Below, piece after piece: positions 1-9,534 of a stretch of 64,000 nucleotides of DNA. The notes below the pieces were generated by a model. That model searched no databases, had not been told where the DNA came from, and was given only the letters and a program-made list of their open reading frames with translations. Positions within the stretch are counted from its first letter, which is position 1, and each line of letters begins with the position of its first letter. Source of the DNA: Natronoglomus mannanivorans (GTDB taxonomy: Archaea > Halobacteriota > Halobacteria > Halobacteriales > Natrialbaceae); contig JAOPKB010000019.1 in assembly GCA_025517485.1 (NCBI GenBank), positions 43,779 to 107,778 of the forward strand, in the 5' to 3' direction. A program made the translations under genes and the position numbers.

Positions 1-543
1 GGCAGCGCCTCGCCAGTGACTGCCGCGCAGATATCGTGGGCAACCGAAAACGGATTCGAGGCGATTCGAGTGGATACCGAACGGTTGATCGATCCGGCGA
101 CGGCCGCCGACGAACGAGCGCGAGTCGTCGAGGCCGGTATCGAGGCAATCGACGCCGGTCGTAGCGTCGTCTTCTACTCCGCCGACGGTCCAGACGACCC
201 GGCCATCGAGCGGACAAATCAGCGATTCGAAAGCCTCGACGTAGACGACGGTTTGGCCGCTCGCCTCGGTTGCGGACTCGGCTCGATCCTCCGACGCGTA
301 CTCTCCGAGACTGGGCTGAAACGCGCTTGCATCGCAGGCGGGGACACGAGCGGATTCGTCGCCCGCGAACTCGATTTCTACGCCCTCGAGCCAATCGCGG
401 CGACGGATCCGGGAGCACCTCTCTGTCGAGCGTTCTCCCTCGATCCAGCGTTCGATGGGCTCCAGATCACGCTCAAGGGCGGGCAGACCGGCGATGTGAA
501 ATATTTCGGACTTGTCCGGGAGGGCGGCGTGGACGCCGAGTAA
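1..543 (+). CDS. Four-carbon acid sugar kinase (DUF1537/OtnK type), 3' part only
   Basis: This is the C-terminal nucleotide-binding domain of the four-carbon acid sugar kinase family, which phosphorylates C4 sugar acids such as threonate or erythronate with ATP. The reading frame is open from base 1, and the residues before the GTG at 16 read GSASPVTAAQI, a family motif, so the gene begins outside the window. Other family hallmarks are AGGDTSG (about residue 107 from the GTG), the PGAPL segment, and the terminal LKGGQTGD..YF motif. About 180 residues of a protein usually near 400-450 aa are present. It converges on the GH2 gene downstream. The family assignment is firm; the substrate is not known, and in this context it probably acts at the end of a sugar-acid pathway. 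Confidence 0.85.
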   Translation, partial: GSASPVTAAQISWATENGFEAIRVDTERLIDPATAADERARVVEAGIEAIDAGRSVVFYSADGPDDPAIERTNQRFESLDVDDGLAARLGCGLGSILRRVLSETGLKRACIAGGDTSGFVARELDFYALEPIAATDPGAPLCRAFSLDPAFDGLQITLKGGQTGDVKYFGLVREGGVDAE

Positions 544-640
544 ACGCAAACTTGGAACGGGCCGACGGCTGCTTCAGCCCGATGAAGGCACCCGGAAACT
601 GTTTTGGCGGCGAATCCATCGACGAAGAAAATGGGATCGC

Positions 641-655
641 CCGGTTGCGAACCGG
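641..655. repeat. Short perfect inverted repeat between convergent genes
   Basis: A 6-bp stem with a 3-base loop (CCGGTT-GCG-AACCGG) lies between the convergent kinase and GH2 genes. It could help end transcription from either side, but archaeal terminators are mainly T-tracts and none is obvious here, so the role is uncertain. Confidence 0.3.
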
Positions 656-674
656 CGCGTCGAGTAAGCCGCAC

Positions 675-3600
675 TTACATATGCTGTAGATTCGACTTGA
701 GCGGCAGTATCGATCGTCGGCCTAGGTCCATCAGATCCTCGCTCGACGTGTAGGGGGTGAGAACGAGCGAGGACTCGTACGTAGCCGGTTCGATCCGGTA
801 CGCGGGTCTGGTAACGACCGGTGCGCCGCCGATCCCTGAGACCACGTGATCGACGTCGAGGAAGATACCTTCGGGATCGGGAAGGTGTCGACGGTGGGTC
901 GATCGGTCTAGGGTTTCCGTTCGATAGCGACGGACGCCGACATTTCTCGCCGATCGACCGGTGACAAGCAGGCCGATGCCGTCGTCGGATTCGAGCGCGC
1001 CCCAGCGAACGTCGGTTTTCGTGCCGTAGGTTTGCGGTACCACGTAGTTCGGGTTCTGATTCGCGACGCTCCCTTCGTACCGTCCGATTCGCGCTCCCGT
1101 CTTTCGGTCCGGATACGTCTCCTGCGGCCCGCGTCCGTACCACGTGAACCGGTCGAACTCCTCGGGTAGTTCCAGTTCGAGGCCGACCTTCGGTAACCAT
1201 TCCGGAAGATCCTCGCCGGGCGTCGCCCGATAGCCAACGACGAGGTCGCCGCTCGAGCGCAGTTCGTACCGGGTCACGACGGCGAAAGCGAGTTTGTCTC
1301 CGGGGGTGAGCAGGCGCTCACGAACCTCGATGCCCGGATTCGACGACGCGCCGTCCACCTCGACCGAATCGACCGCGTACTCGAGGCGGTCTAGGCCGAA
1401 CGCGCGCCACTCGTCAGCGCTCGTCCGCCCCCACACGTTCGTCTCGCTCTGGGTCGGCGCGCGCCAAGGATCGAACCGCGGACCCCGCTTGAGCAGTTCG
1501 GTCCCGTCGACGGTCAGCGACGCGAGGGTTCCCGATTCAAACCGGGCCGTCAGGTCGTCGACCCTGAGTTCGATCGCGTCCGCCGATCGGTCGACGGACG
1601 CCGGAGCGGCGTTAGCCACGTCCGGTTCGGGCCCCGGCGGAACGTCGTACCGGAGGGGCAACTGTTCCCAGGCAACCTCGTGACCCGCCGGTGCCCACGG
1701 CGTGTCGTCCGCGAGTGCGAACCGGAGTTCGAGCCGATACTCCGCTCCGGGTGCGATCTCGGGGTCTTCGAACGGGATCCGAACGGTCGTCGATTCCCCC
1801 GGCGGTTGATCGACCGCGAAGTCGCCCGACTGGAGCGTCTCGTCGTCGGCTCGGAGTTCCCAGGTGGCGGACAGCGCGTCGAGGTTCGTGAACGCGTAGC
1901 GATTCTCGAGTCGGACCTCCTTCGACTCGAGGGAGACGAGTTCGGCGGCCACGGGCTGAGCAGTCTTCTTCACCTGGGGGACCCCCGGCTTTGGGTCGCC
2001 GTTCGAGAAGACGATCCCGTTGAGCGTGAATGGATCGATGCCGTAACTCGTGAACGCCCCTCGTTCCTCGACGGTATCGAACGTGACGCGAAGCGCTTCT
2101 CCGCCTCCCGCCTCGTCCGAGGGATCGGCCGCGATGCGGACCTCGTCGGCGGTCAACGCGCGTTCGTCGATCCGTACCTCGTCGACGACGGCGTTCGAAA
2201 TTGTCCCCGCGTGGTTCATCCGATGGACGGCCGCGTTTCGGCCGACGTTTACGGGTCGGTAGCCGAAGTCGATCGATCCCTCGTGTTCCTCGCGGGCGAC
2301 GCGGTCGCCGTCGACGTACAGTTCGAGCGCCTTGCCGTCGAAAACGCCGGCGACGTGGTGCCAGTCGCCGACCCAATCGTCGGGGACTGGAGCCTCGACG
2401 CTCGCCTGGCCGGTGACGGTCTCGCGACGATACTCGTCGGGAGGGACGTCCTCAACGACGGTCGTCCCGCCGCGATCGAGAATGTAGAATCGCAGCGTCT
2501 CGGCATCCGCCTGTTCGAGCCCGTACTGGTAGCCCTTCGTGACGAGGGGATTCGCCGTCCGGAACTCGCTGGGGCGCACCCACGTCTGGACGGTCAATTC
2601 GTCTCCGACGATGTCGAGGGCCGGGTGCCGATAGAACTCCACCCATTCGTCGTAGCCGCTAAGTGCAAGGGCGTTCCCGTCGCCGCCCCTCCCCTCGACG
2701 ACCGTTGGTTCACCGAAACACAGTCCCTCGATTTCGTGTTCGGACTCGTCGAGGACGGCTAGTAGGTCCCGCTCAAGTTCGTGGTTCGCCCACTGCCAGA
2801 TCGCCCCGCCGGTAAGTTGATCGTGCTCCCTGATCACGTCCCAGTACTCCTCGAAGTGCCCCATACTGTTCCCGGGGGCCGCCACGTACTCGTCCATGAA
2901 CGAGGGTCGCGGTTCCTCCGGATCAACGGCCAACTCCTCGAGTTCCGTCGGCGTCGGGTATCGCGGCCCGATCACGTCTTCGAAGGGGAGCGCCCCCTCG
3001 TTCCCCCCGTATAGCCACGGTCGGGTTGGATCGATTTCCTTTCCGGCCCCTACAACGTTCGCGATGTTGTCGCCCGATCCGGCCTCGTTGCCCGCGCTCC
3101 AGATGACCACGCTCGGGTGGTTCTTGTCCCGGTCGACCATTCGTCGAGAGCGTTCGACGTACGCGTCGGTCCAGTCGTCGTCTTCCGAGAGGTGAACGTT
3201 CGCGTGGGCCTCGTCGTTCACCTCGTCCACGACGTACATCCCGAGTTCGTCAGCGGCTTCGAGGAAGTCTGCCCGCGGGGGGTAGTGAGACGTCCGGACG
3301 GTATCGATATTGTTTCGCTTCATCCGTTCGAGCTCCGCTCGTCCCCATTCCGGCGTGACGGCCCGACCCCGTTCAGGATGGTGCTCGTGACGGTTCACGC
3401 CGTTGAATTCGATTGGAGCGCCGTTGACGAGGATCGCGCCGTTCTCGCCGACTTCGACCGTTCGAAAGCCGAACCGATCGCTCACGACTTCCCGTCCTCC
3501 GTCGGACGTCTCGAGCGTCGCTACGAGCGTGTACAGCGTGGGAGACTCCGCGGACCACTTCGCGGGCGATTCGACGACGTCGTGAAACGTGACAGATGCG

Positions 3601-4436
3601 GTTTCACCCGGTTCGACCGAAACGGCGCGATCCGCGGTCGTGACCGACCCCCCGTTGGCGTCGAATACGTCAAACGAGATGGAACCGCCTTCGACGGGCC
3701 GATCGTTCAGGTTGCGGACGACCGCCTCCACCTCGAGACGGCCATCTTCGTACTCGTCGTCCAGTTCGCCGGTGATCGACAGGTCGTGCACGTGAACCGG
3801 CGTTCGCGCGACCAGTGAGACGTCCCGGTAGATGCCTGCCAGTCGCCACATGTCCTGGTCCTCGAGGTAAGTCCCGTCGCAGTAGCGGTAGACCGCGACG
3901 GCGATCGTGTTCTCACCCTCGCGAACGTACGGGGTGAGGTCGAACTCCGCGGTGGTCATACTCCCCTGGCTGTACCCAACCTCGTGGCCGTTCACCCAGC
4001 AATAGAACGCGGCCTTCACCCCCTCGAACTCCACGAAGATACGTCGATCGATCCACCCCGCCGGCAGGTCGAACGTTCGACGGTACGAGCCGACCGGGTT
4101 GAATTCGTCGGGCACGTTCGGCGGTTTGGCGTCGAAGGAGTGGGAGACGTTTCGGTACACCGGATGGCCGTTTCCTTCGAGTTGCCAGTTGCTCGGAACG
4201 GGAATCTCGTTCCACTCGTCGACGTCGTACGCCGGGTCGTGGAATCCCTCGGGAGCTTCCTCGGGCGTCCGTGACCACGAGAATTTCCAGTCTCCGGTGA
4301 GCGACCTGACCGCGTTGGCTTCGCGCCGATCGTCCGCCAGTGCCGCCTCCACGTTCGCGTACGGCGTGAGCGGGACGTGCGGTGGTTCCTTGTTTCGTTC
4401 GAATACGCTCGGGTCTTCCCACTCGGGGGATGGCAT
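675..4436 (-). CDS. GH2 beta-galactosidase (LacZ type) with a LamG domain inserted in the catalytic barrel
   Basis: This 1253-aa protein follows the LacZ order: sugar-binding domain (about 40-210), immunoglobulin-like domain (215-325), TIM barrel (330-580 and about 795-835), a further beta domain, and a C-terminal beta-galactosidase small-chain domain with the GRGPQETYPDRK motif. The likely acid/base is Glu451 in SAGNEAGSG and the likely nucleophile is Glu516 in FMDEYVAAPGNS. A LamG/concanavalin-like lectin domain occupies about residues 585-770. It sits between the barrel segment GGAIWQW and the segment INGLVF-like LNGIVFSNGDPKPG...VKK, that is, inside the catalytic domain and not at an end. 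No signal peptide is seen, so the enzyme is probably cytoplasmic. It should remove terminal beta-galactose or a related sugar. The ATG at 4436 gives a natural LacZ-type N-terminus. Confidence 0.9.
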   Translation of the reverse strand: MPSPEWEDPSVFERNKEPPHVPLTPYANVEAALADDRREANAVRSLTGDWKFSWSRTPEEAPEGFHDPAYDVDEWNEIPVPSNWQLEGNGHPVYRNVSHSFDAKPPNVPDEFNPVGSYRRTFDLPAGWIDRRIFVEFEGVKAAFYCWVNGHEVGYSQGSMTTAEFDLTPYVREGENTIAVAVYRYCDGTYLEDQDMWRLAGIYRDVSLVARTPVHVHDLSITGELDDEYEDGRLEVEAVVRNLNDRPVEGGSISFDVFDANGGSVTTADRAVSVEPGETASVTFHDVVESPAKWSAESPTLYTLVATLETSDGGREVVSDRFGFRTVEVGENGAILVNGAPIEFNGVNRHEHHPERGRAVTPEWGRAELERMKRNNIDTVRTSHYPPRADFLEAADELGMYVVDEVNDEAHANVHLSEDDDWTDAYVERSRRMVDRDKNHPSVVIWSAGNEAGSGDNIANVVGAGKEIDPTRPWLYGGNEGALPFEDVIGPRYPTPTELEELAVDPEEPRPSFMDEYVAAPGNSMGHFEEYWDVIREHDQLTGGAIWQWANHELERDLLAVLDESEHEIEGLCFGEPTVVEGRGGDGNALALSGYDEWVEFYRHPALDIVGDELTVQTWVRPSEFRTANPLVTKGYQYGLEQADAETLRFYILDRGGTTVVEDVPPDEYRRETVTGQASVEAPVPDDWVGDWHHVAGVFDGKALELYVDGDRVAREEHEGSIDFGYRPVNVGRNAAVHRMNHAGTISNAVVDEVRIDERALTADEVRIAADPSDEAGGGEALRVTFDTVEERGAFTSYGIDPFTLNGIVFSNGDPKPGVPQVKKTAQPVAAELVSLESKEVRLENRYAFTNLDALSATWELRADDETLQSGDFAVDQPPGESTTVRIPFEDPEIAPGAEYRLELRFALADDTPWAPAGHEVAWEQLPLRYDVPPGPEPDVANAAPASVDRSADAIELRVDDLTARFESGTLASLTVDGTELLKRGPRFDPWRAPTQSETNVWGRTSADEWRAFGLDRLEYAVDSVEVDGASSNPGIEVRERLLTPGDKLAFAVVTRYELRSSGDLVVGYRATPGEDLPEWLPKVGLELELPEEFDRFTWYGRGPQETYPDRKTGARIGRYEGSVANQNPNYVVPQTYGTKTDVRWGALESDDGIGLLVTGRSARNVGVRRYRTETLDRSTHRRHLPDPEGIFLDVDHVVSGIGGAPVVTRPAYRIEPATYESSLVLTPYTSSEDLMDLGRRSILPLKSNLQHM

Positions 4437-4754
4437 GTCTCAGCGCTCGTCTTGGATCGGTAAAAACAGTTCGTTTACGCTGAATTCGTTCAGCGGTCCG
4501 AACGACCGGAAGCAGCTGCTCAACCGAAACGGCGAGTAGGCCGTTACGTGCGTGTTCGGTCAATTGGTCAATGGGTGACTACGTGCGAGCCGACACACGA
4601 TCACGTGTACACGTTCCGCCACTCGTCGCTCCCGAGTCCTCGTCATGCCTTGGATTCCGTGGGCTGATCCTTGAGGCCGATCCGCTCTTCGACATCGTTC
4701 GGACCACATCGTTTAAGTATCAGTGTGCGTATTTGTTCGGTACATCGAGTCATC

Positions 4755-7577
4755 ATGACTGAGAATGATACCGCGAGTGCCGAATCTGTACCGGATATCG
4801 ACGTTCGCCTGACACCGCGCCCAAGCGACGGTTCCGGCGCGACGGAACGGCGGTCGCTAAACGGAACCTGGGAGTTCGCCCCAGGAACCGACGAACCACC
4901 ATCGGACGACGATGAGTGGCGTCGACACGAGGTGCCTGGTCAGTGGAACTACGCCGGGTACGAGGTACCCGACGACGGGCGGGGATGGTACCGACGAACG
5001 ATTCAGGTCCCCTCAGACCGTGCGAGCGGGCCCGTAAAGATCAGATTCAACGGGGTATACAGCGACGCCATCGTCCGCGTGAACGGTGAGCGCGTCAGAT
5101 TACACCAAGGCGGGTACACGCCGTTCGAAGTGGACGTCACGGATGCCCTCGAGATCGGCGACGACAACGTTCTCGAAGTTGGCGTCGCAGAGAAATCGAA
5201 GGCTGAATCGTTGTCACAGACAGGGTTCGGTGCCGGCATCACCCGCGGCGTAACCCTCCTCAGCGTGCCGCCGTGTCACCTCGCGGACCTCGACATCGAG
5301 ACGACCGTCGAAGACGACGATGAGGGAACCATCGCCGTCGAAGCGATGATTCGAAACGCCGGCCCGGATCGCATCGATAACGCCCGGATGCGCGCCACGT
5401 TGACCGATCCGGATGGAACGGCCGTCGAGACGCTCGAGTCATCAATCGACGGGCTCGGTGACGAAGACGAACAATCGGTCAGTTTCGAATTTACCGTCGA
5501 CGGCGCTGCGACCTGGAATCCCGAACAGCCCCGGTTGTACGAATTATCGTGTGAAGTGGAGGCAAACGGTGAGTCGGAACGCGTCGAGGCGAGCGTCGGT
5601 ATTCGCGAGTTCGAGATCGATGGCGATCAACTGCTGTTGAACGGTCGACCGATCACCCTCCGCGGGGTCAACTGGCGGGAGTGTCATCCCGATCACGGGC
5701 TCGCGATCCCGGCGGAACGAACCCGTCGCGACGCCGAACTGCTCCGAGAGGCCAACGTGAACTACGTGCGGACCGGCCATCATCCCACGACTGAAGCGTT
5801 CGTCGAAGCCTGCGACGAACTTGGGATCGTCGTGGAGATGGAAGCGCCGATCGCGTTCCTTCGCTTCGAGAACTCCCACCTGGCGACCGATCCGTCCTAC
5901 CGGGAGCCACTCTGCCGACAAATCCTCGAGATCGTGGAACGGGACAAGAACCGAACGTCGGTGGGGATCTGGTCGCTGGCCAACGAGTCCGAGTGGGGGC
6001 CGAACTTCGAGGCGGCTGCCGAGCTCGTCTCGGCGGCCGATCCCACCCGGCCGACCACGTTCAACTGGGGAATGCACAAGGACGAGGACGCTCCGTACGT
6101 CGACATCGCGAACCACCATTATCCGGCGCTGCGCGACTCGAAAGTCGACCTCGAGGAGTTCGAGGAATCCGACCGGCCGGTCATGTTCGGCGAGTTCTGT
6201 CACACGTACTGCTACAACGTCCGCGAACTCGGGACGGATCCGGGGCTCCGCGACGACTACGTGCGGGTCCTCGAGCGCGGGTGGGAGCGCGTGAACGAAC
6301 TCGACGCGTTCGCCGGTGCGGCGATCTGGGCCGGACTCGACCACCTAACCCCGGAGTACCGGTGGGGACTCATCGACGCTCATCGTCGGCGCCGCCCCGA
6401 GTACTGGCACGTAAAGAACGTGTACGCCCCGATCAAAATCGAGTCCGTCCGTCGGACCGGCGATTTGGTTCAGGTCGACCTCGATAACCGAAGTCAGTTC
6501 GTCTCGCTCTCCGACCGACGACTCGAGTGGCGCGCCGGAGACGAGTCGGGGACGTTCGAGGCGGACGTCCCGCCGGGTGAAACCGGAACGGTGACGATCG
6601 ACCCGCCCGCCGACGGGAGTTCGATCACGGTTAAGGTTCTCCATCCGGCCGGGTTCACGATCGACGAGCACGTATTCGAAGATGACGACCACACCAGCCG
6701 ACCGAACGCACCGATGGACGATCCGACCGTCACGGAATCGGAAACCAAGTTCATGCTCGAGACGCCGGACTGTTCGGTGACTGTCGATCGGAATATCGGC
6801 GAAGTGGAGATTGCCGGACCGGACGGCGAGCCGATCGTCTCGGGACTCCTCGGATTCGGGGCGACGTCGGTCGAGTCGAACATTCGCGTCCCGCCGATCT
6901 ACGGCGACACCATCGGCACCCGACTGAGCCCGTGGCGATGCGAGGCGGTACGAACGACGGACGACGAGACCGGCGTCGAGATTCAGGGCGGCTACTACTA
7001 CGATACGATTGACATCGCGACGGGGTCGTTCCACCTCCGGTTTGCCGGCGATCACCTCGAATTGGCCTACGAGTTCACGTTCAACGAGTCGCGCGACGTG
7101 CGCCAGGCCGGCCTCGTGATCCCCGTCGTTCGGGACTGCGATACCCTGTCGTGGGTTCGGGACAGCTATTGGAGCGCGTACCCGTCGGATCACATCGGCC
7201 GTTCGACTGGTTCGACCGTCGCCTTCCCGGGCGGTGAACGCGCCGCGAACGACAACAGCAAGCTTGACGGATCGTGGCTGTGGTGCGATGAAGCGACCGA
7301 GAACGGGTCGAACGACTTCCGGAGCACGAAGCGACACATCCGAGAGGCGACCCTTTCCGGCTCAGACGGAAGGGCCATCGACATATACGCGGACGGTGAT
7401 CAACACGTCCGGTGTTCCGTCGAGGGCGATACGATCGACCTCAACGTCCTCGATCGATCGCTCGCGGGTGTCGGACTCGGTCTGCTCGATCGACACGCGC
7501 TGTTGGACGAAGAGCCGACGATAGAAGCCGGAACGCGGTTCGAGGGGCGCGTGAAACTCGGCATCCAGAACGAATAG
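4755..7577 (+). CDS. GH2 beta-galactosidase/beta-glucuronidase-type hydrolase, copy A
   Basis: This is a 940-aa retaining exo-glycosidase of family GH2. The start at 4755 (MTENDTASAE) is preferred because the longer upstream extension reads as non-haloarchaeal, basic sequence. Domains: jelly-roll sugar-binding domain (about 30-170), Ig-like domain (185-285), TIM barrel (290-590), then C-terminal beta domains. The acid/base is Glu411 (SLANESEW) and the nucleophile Glu480 (VMFGEFCHTYCYN). It is a close paralogue of the gene at 19065-21893 and shares a nearly identical DNA tract with it around the nucleophile. No secretion signal is present. The substrate may be beta-galactoside, beta-glucuronide or a related sugar; sequence alone does not decide. 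Confidence 0.88.
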   Translation: MTENDTASAESVPDIDVRLTPRPSDGSGATERRSLNGTWEFAPGTDEPPSDDDEWRRHEVPGQWNYAGYEVPDDGRGWYRRTIQVPSDRASGPVKIRFNGVYSDAIVRVNGERVRLHQGGYTPFEVDVTDALEIGDDNVLEVGVAEKSKAESLSQTGFGAGITRGVTLLSVPPCHLADLDIETTVEDDDEGTIAVEAMIRNAGPDRIDNARMRATLTDPDGTAVETLESSIDGLGDEDEQSVSFEFTVDGAATWNPEQPRLYELSCEVEANGESERVEASVGIREFEIDGDQLLLNGRPITLRGVNWRECHPDHGLAIPAERTRRDAELLREANVNYVRTGHHPTTEAFVEACDELGIVVEMEAPIAFLRFENSHLATDPSYREPLCRQILEIVERDKNRTSVGIWSLANESEWGPNFEAAAELVSAADPTRPTTFNWGMHKDEDAPYVDIANHHYPALRDSKVDLEEFEESDRPVMFGEFCHTYCYNVRELGTDPGLRDDYVRVLERGWERVNELDAFAGAAIWAGLDHLTPEYRWGLIDAHRRRRPEYWHVKNVYAPIKIESVRRTGDLVQVDLDNRSQFVSLSDRRLEWRAGDESGTFEADVPPGETGTVTIDPPADGSSITVKVLHPAGFTIDEHVFEDDDHTSRPNAPMDDPTVTESETKFMLETPDCSVTVDRNIGEVEIAGPDGEPIVSGLLGFGATSVESNIRVPPIYGDTIGTRLSPWRCEAVRTTDDETGVEIQGGYYYDTIDIATGSFHLRFAGDHLELAYEFTFNESRDVRQAGLVIPVVRDCDTLSWVRDSYWSAYPSDHIGRSTGSTVAFPGGERAANDNSKLDGSWLWCDEATENGSNDFRSTKRHIREATLSGSDGRAIDIYADGDQHVRCSVEGDTIDLNVLDRSLAGVGLGLLDRHALLDEEPTIEAGTRFEGRVKLGIQNE

Positions 7578-7763
7578 CGGTCCAGTGTTCGCCCGGGGGT
7601 CACCTCCGATGGACGAATCGTCTCGCCGAGATAATTTCCGACTGATAAGCGGCTTCTTTCGAGTGATTCGTCCTAGCCGAGGAGCGCTTGCGAAACAACC
7701 GGACATCCGATGGCGGCCCGATTCGCATCTCGGTGGGCCTTCGTTTGCCGCCCGTTCCGGAAA

Positions 7764-7787
7764 CGGATCCGATAGTATCGGATTCCG
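7764..7787. repeat. Imperfect palindrome (CGGATCCGATA / TATCGGATTCCG)
   Basis: The two arms are inverted copies apart from one extra base, giving a 24-bp near-palindrome about 70 bases before the operator-like site at 7856. It could be a second regulator site or a transcript hairpin after the GH2 gene. No second copy was found in the window. Confidence 0.4.
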
Positions 7788-7855
7788 TGGATTTGGGGCG
7801 CTATAGCACACTATTCCCCCATTCATCGACAAATTCAGCCGTGCCGCCAACATAG

Positions 7856-7877
7856 ATTACAAACCTATGATTGTAAT
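7856..7877. promoter_or_regulatory. Operator-like palindrome, copy 1
   Basis: This site matches the perfect palindrome at 51316-51337 (ATTACAATCAT/ATGATTGTAAT) at 20 of 22 positions; both outer arms ATTACAA and ATGATTGTAAT are intact. It lies 240 bases before the hydrolase at 8117. Such palindromes are typical binding sites of dimeric regulators; IclR proteins encoded in this locus are the obvious candidates, but that is inference. Confidence 0.6.
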
Positions 7878-8084
7878 ACAAGCAGAGGATCGATCCACCC
7901 TTTTCCGGTGGCATCGGAACGAGAGCGAACCGATACCTCGAACGAGACTACTGAGGGTTGCACAGACGGGAATTGGGAAATCCATCAGCGTTTGCGCACC
8001 GTTTCCGGCTGATTTCCCAGGAGTCGTACAATCGTCAAATTGGATCCAGTATTGCGACGATCGAATTCAATTCGACCGACGGAA

Positions 8085-8090
8085 TTTATA
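8085..8090 (+). promoter_or_regulatory. TATA-like box for the hydrolase at 8117
   Basis: TTTATA is centred about 29 bases before the ATG at 8117. This is the usual haloarchaeal spacing for a leaderless transcript and supports that start over the upstream in-frame start at 7958. Confidence 0.6.
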
Positions 8091-8116
8091 TCGGTATTGG
8101 CCTCACACACTGTACC

Positions 8117-9415
8117 ATGGCTGAAAGTACCGGTATCCATCCCTCGGACGAGCGGCCTTGGTACTGGGCGTACGACGGCGAACCGACGATGTTACTGGGC
8201 GCCACCGACACCGACAACCTCTTTCAATGGGCCGACGGAGCGTTATCGTCACAGCTCGAGCGACTCGAGTCAGCCGGTGGGAACTACGTCCGGAACACGA
8301 TGTCAGATCGCGGTTCGAACGATGTGCACGCGTTCGCTGCCGTTCGAGACGGCATCTTCGATCTCGAGCGGTGGAACGGCACCTACTGGGACCGATTCGA
8401 GACGTTCCTCGAGGAAACCCATCGACGCGACATCGTCGTACAGTTGACGCTCTGGGATCAGCACGACTTCTCCGGCAATAATTGGGAGAACAATCCGTGG
8501 AATCCGTTCAACAACGTCAACTACGGCCGATACGAGTCCGGGATCGCCAGCGGTCGTGACGTCTTCTCTGGTGGCGCCCGTAATCGCGTCGTATACCCGC
8601 ATCTTCGGTGCTTCGTCGACCGTGTTCTCGATATTTCGCTCGAGTATGATCACGTGCTGTACAACGTCAATAACGAAAGCTGGGCGGGCGAATCGTGGGA
8701 GTGTCACTGGGCGAATCGGATACGAGACCGTGCCGACGAGGTTGGAACGAGCGCACACGTGACGAACATGAATATTTGGCCTGGCCAATCTGTTGCCACG
8801 GTGATCCGGAACCCGGACTGCTTTTCATACGTCGAAGTGTCGCAGGTCAACCAACATTCGAAGGGTTACGCCGGCGAGGAGCACTGGGACGCCGTCCAGT
8901 CCTGGCAGAACGAGATAGCGGACGAACTCGGCCCTCGTCCGCTGAACAACGTGAAAATCTATGGCACCGACGAGGAGAATCCGTCGGCGGGGAGCGCCCA
9001 GGACGCGATCGAACGATTCTGGCGTCAACTGATCGGAGGCTGTGCGTCCGCTCGATTCCATCGCCCGACAGCGTGGGGTATTGGACTAGACGACCGATCC
9101 GGCGCTCAGCTCCGTTCCGCACGAATGCTCGAGGATGCTGTCGACCTTTTCTCAATCGAACCGGCGAACAACCTCCTCGGTTCCCGGCGACCCAACGATG
9201 CTTTCTGTGCGGCGACGCCCGGGTGCTCCTACGTCGTTTACTTCCCCGGCGATCAGTCGGTGACGCTTGATCTCTCTGATTCGAGCGACCGCTTCCAGTT
9301 GGCCTGGCTCTACACCGGGCAGAGCGAATGGGGTCACGAAACCGATCTTGAAGGTGGTTCGACTCGCAAGTTATTGCCACCAGAGTCGCGAAATACCGTC
9401 GCGGTGATCACGTGA
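8117..9415 (+). CDS. Unassigned TIM-barrel glycoside hydrolase-like protein
   Basis: This is a 432-aa protein; the start at 8117 is chosen from the TATA spacing. It opens with PWYWAYDGEPTMLLGATDTDNLFQW, a pattern of cellulase/apiosidase-like TIM-barrel proteins in which the substrate pocket follows the first strand. Further features are GGNYVRN (about 54-60), VVQLTLWDQHDFSG, and YNVNNESWAGESW (about 185), where NNES could carry the acid/base Glu of a clan GH-A-like enzyme. A small beta domain appears to close the protein. No signal peptide is visible. I recognise the superfamily style but not the family or substrate; apiosidase-like GH140 and the uncharacterised DUF6298-type proteins are possible relatives. 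Confidence 0.6.
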   Translation: MAESTGIHPSDERPWYWAYDGEPTMLLGATDTDNLFQWADGALSSQLERLESAGGNYVRNTMSDRGSNDVHAFAAVRDGIFDLERWNGTYWDRFETFLEETHRRDIVVQLTLWDQHDFSGNNWENNPWNPFNNVNYGRYESGIASGRDVFSGGARNRVVYPHLRCFVDRVLDISLEYDHVLYNVNNESWAGESWECHWANRIRDRADEVGTSAHVTNMNIWPGQSVATVIRNPDCFSYVEVSQVNQHSKGYAGEEHWDAVQSWQNEIADELGPRPLNNVKIYGTDEENPSAGSAQDAIERFWRQLIGGCASARFHRPTAWGIGLDDRSGAQLRSARMLEDAVDLFSIEPANNLLGSRRPNDAFCAATPGCSYVVYFPGDQSVTLDLSDSSDRFQLAWLYTGQSEWGHETDLEGGSTRKLLPPESRNTVAVIT

Positions 9416-9534
9416 CGTGGACTGATCGAATTCCCAGCAGTGTAAAATCGAGCGAGAATCATCGTTTTGGACTGGTAATGCGAATTACATAACTAAAGAT
9501 TTAAGAAGGAGCGGTTTGTTTTGATTATCAATAT

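Larger units (their letters stand above)
7578..8116. other. 539-base intergenic region with two palindromes and a promoter
   Basis: No credible gene is seen here. The stretch contains the imperfect palindrome at 7764-7787, the 22-bp operator-like palindrome at 7856-7877, and the TATA-like box at 8085-8090 of the next gene. A reverse-strand open frame overlapping 7362-7853 is a GC-driven shadow. Confidence 0.6.

Noticed and set aside
628..675. tRNA-like stretch with a GGTTGCGAACC core
   Set aside because: It forms a small hairpin, but no acceptor, D or anticodon arms can be drawn.
4671..4754. Longer N-terminus for the GH2 gene at 4755
   Set aside because: The extra residues are basic and serine-rich with no relation to GH2, and the region overlaps the expected promoter.
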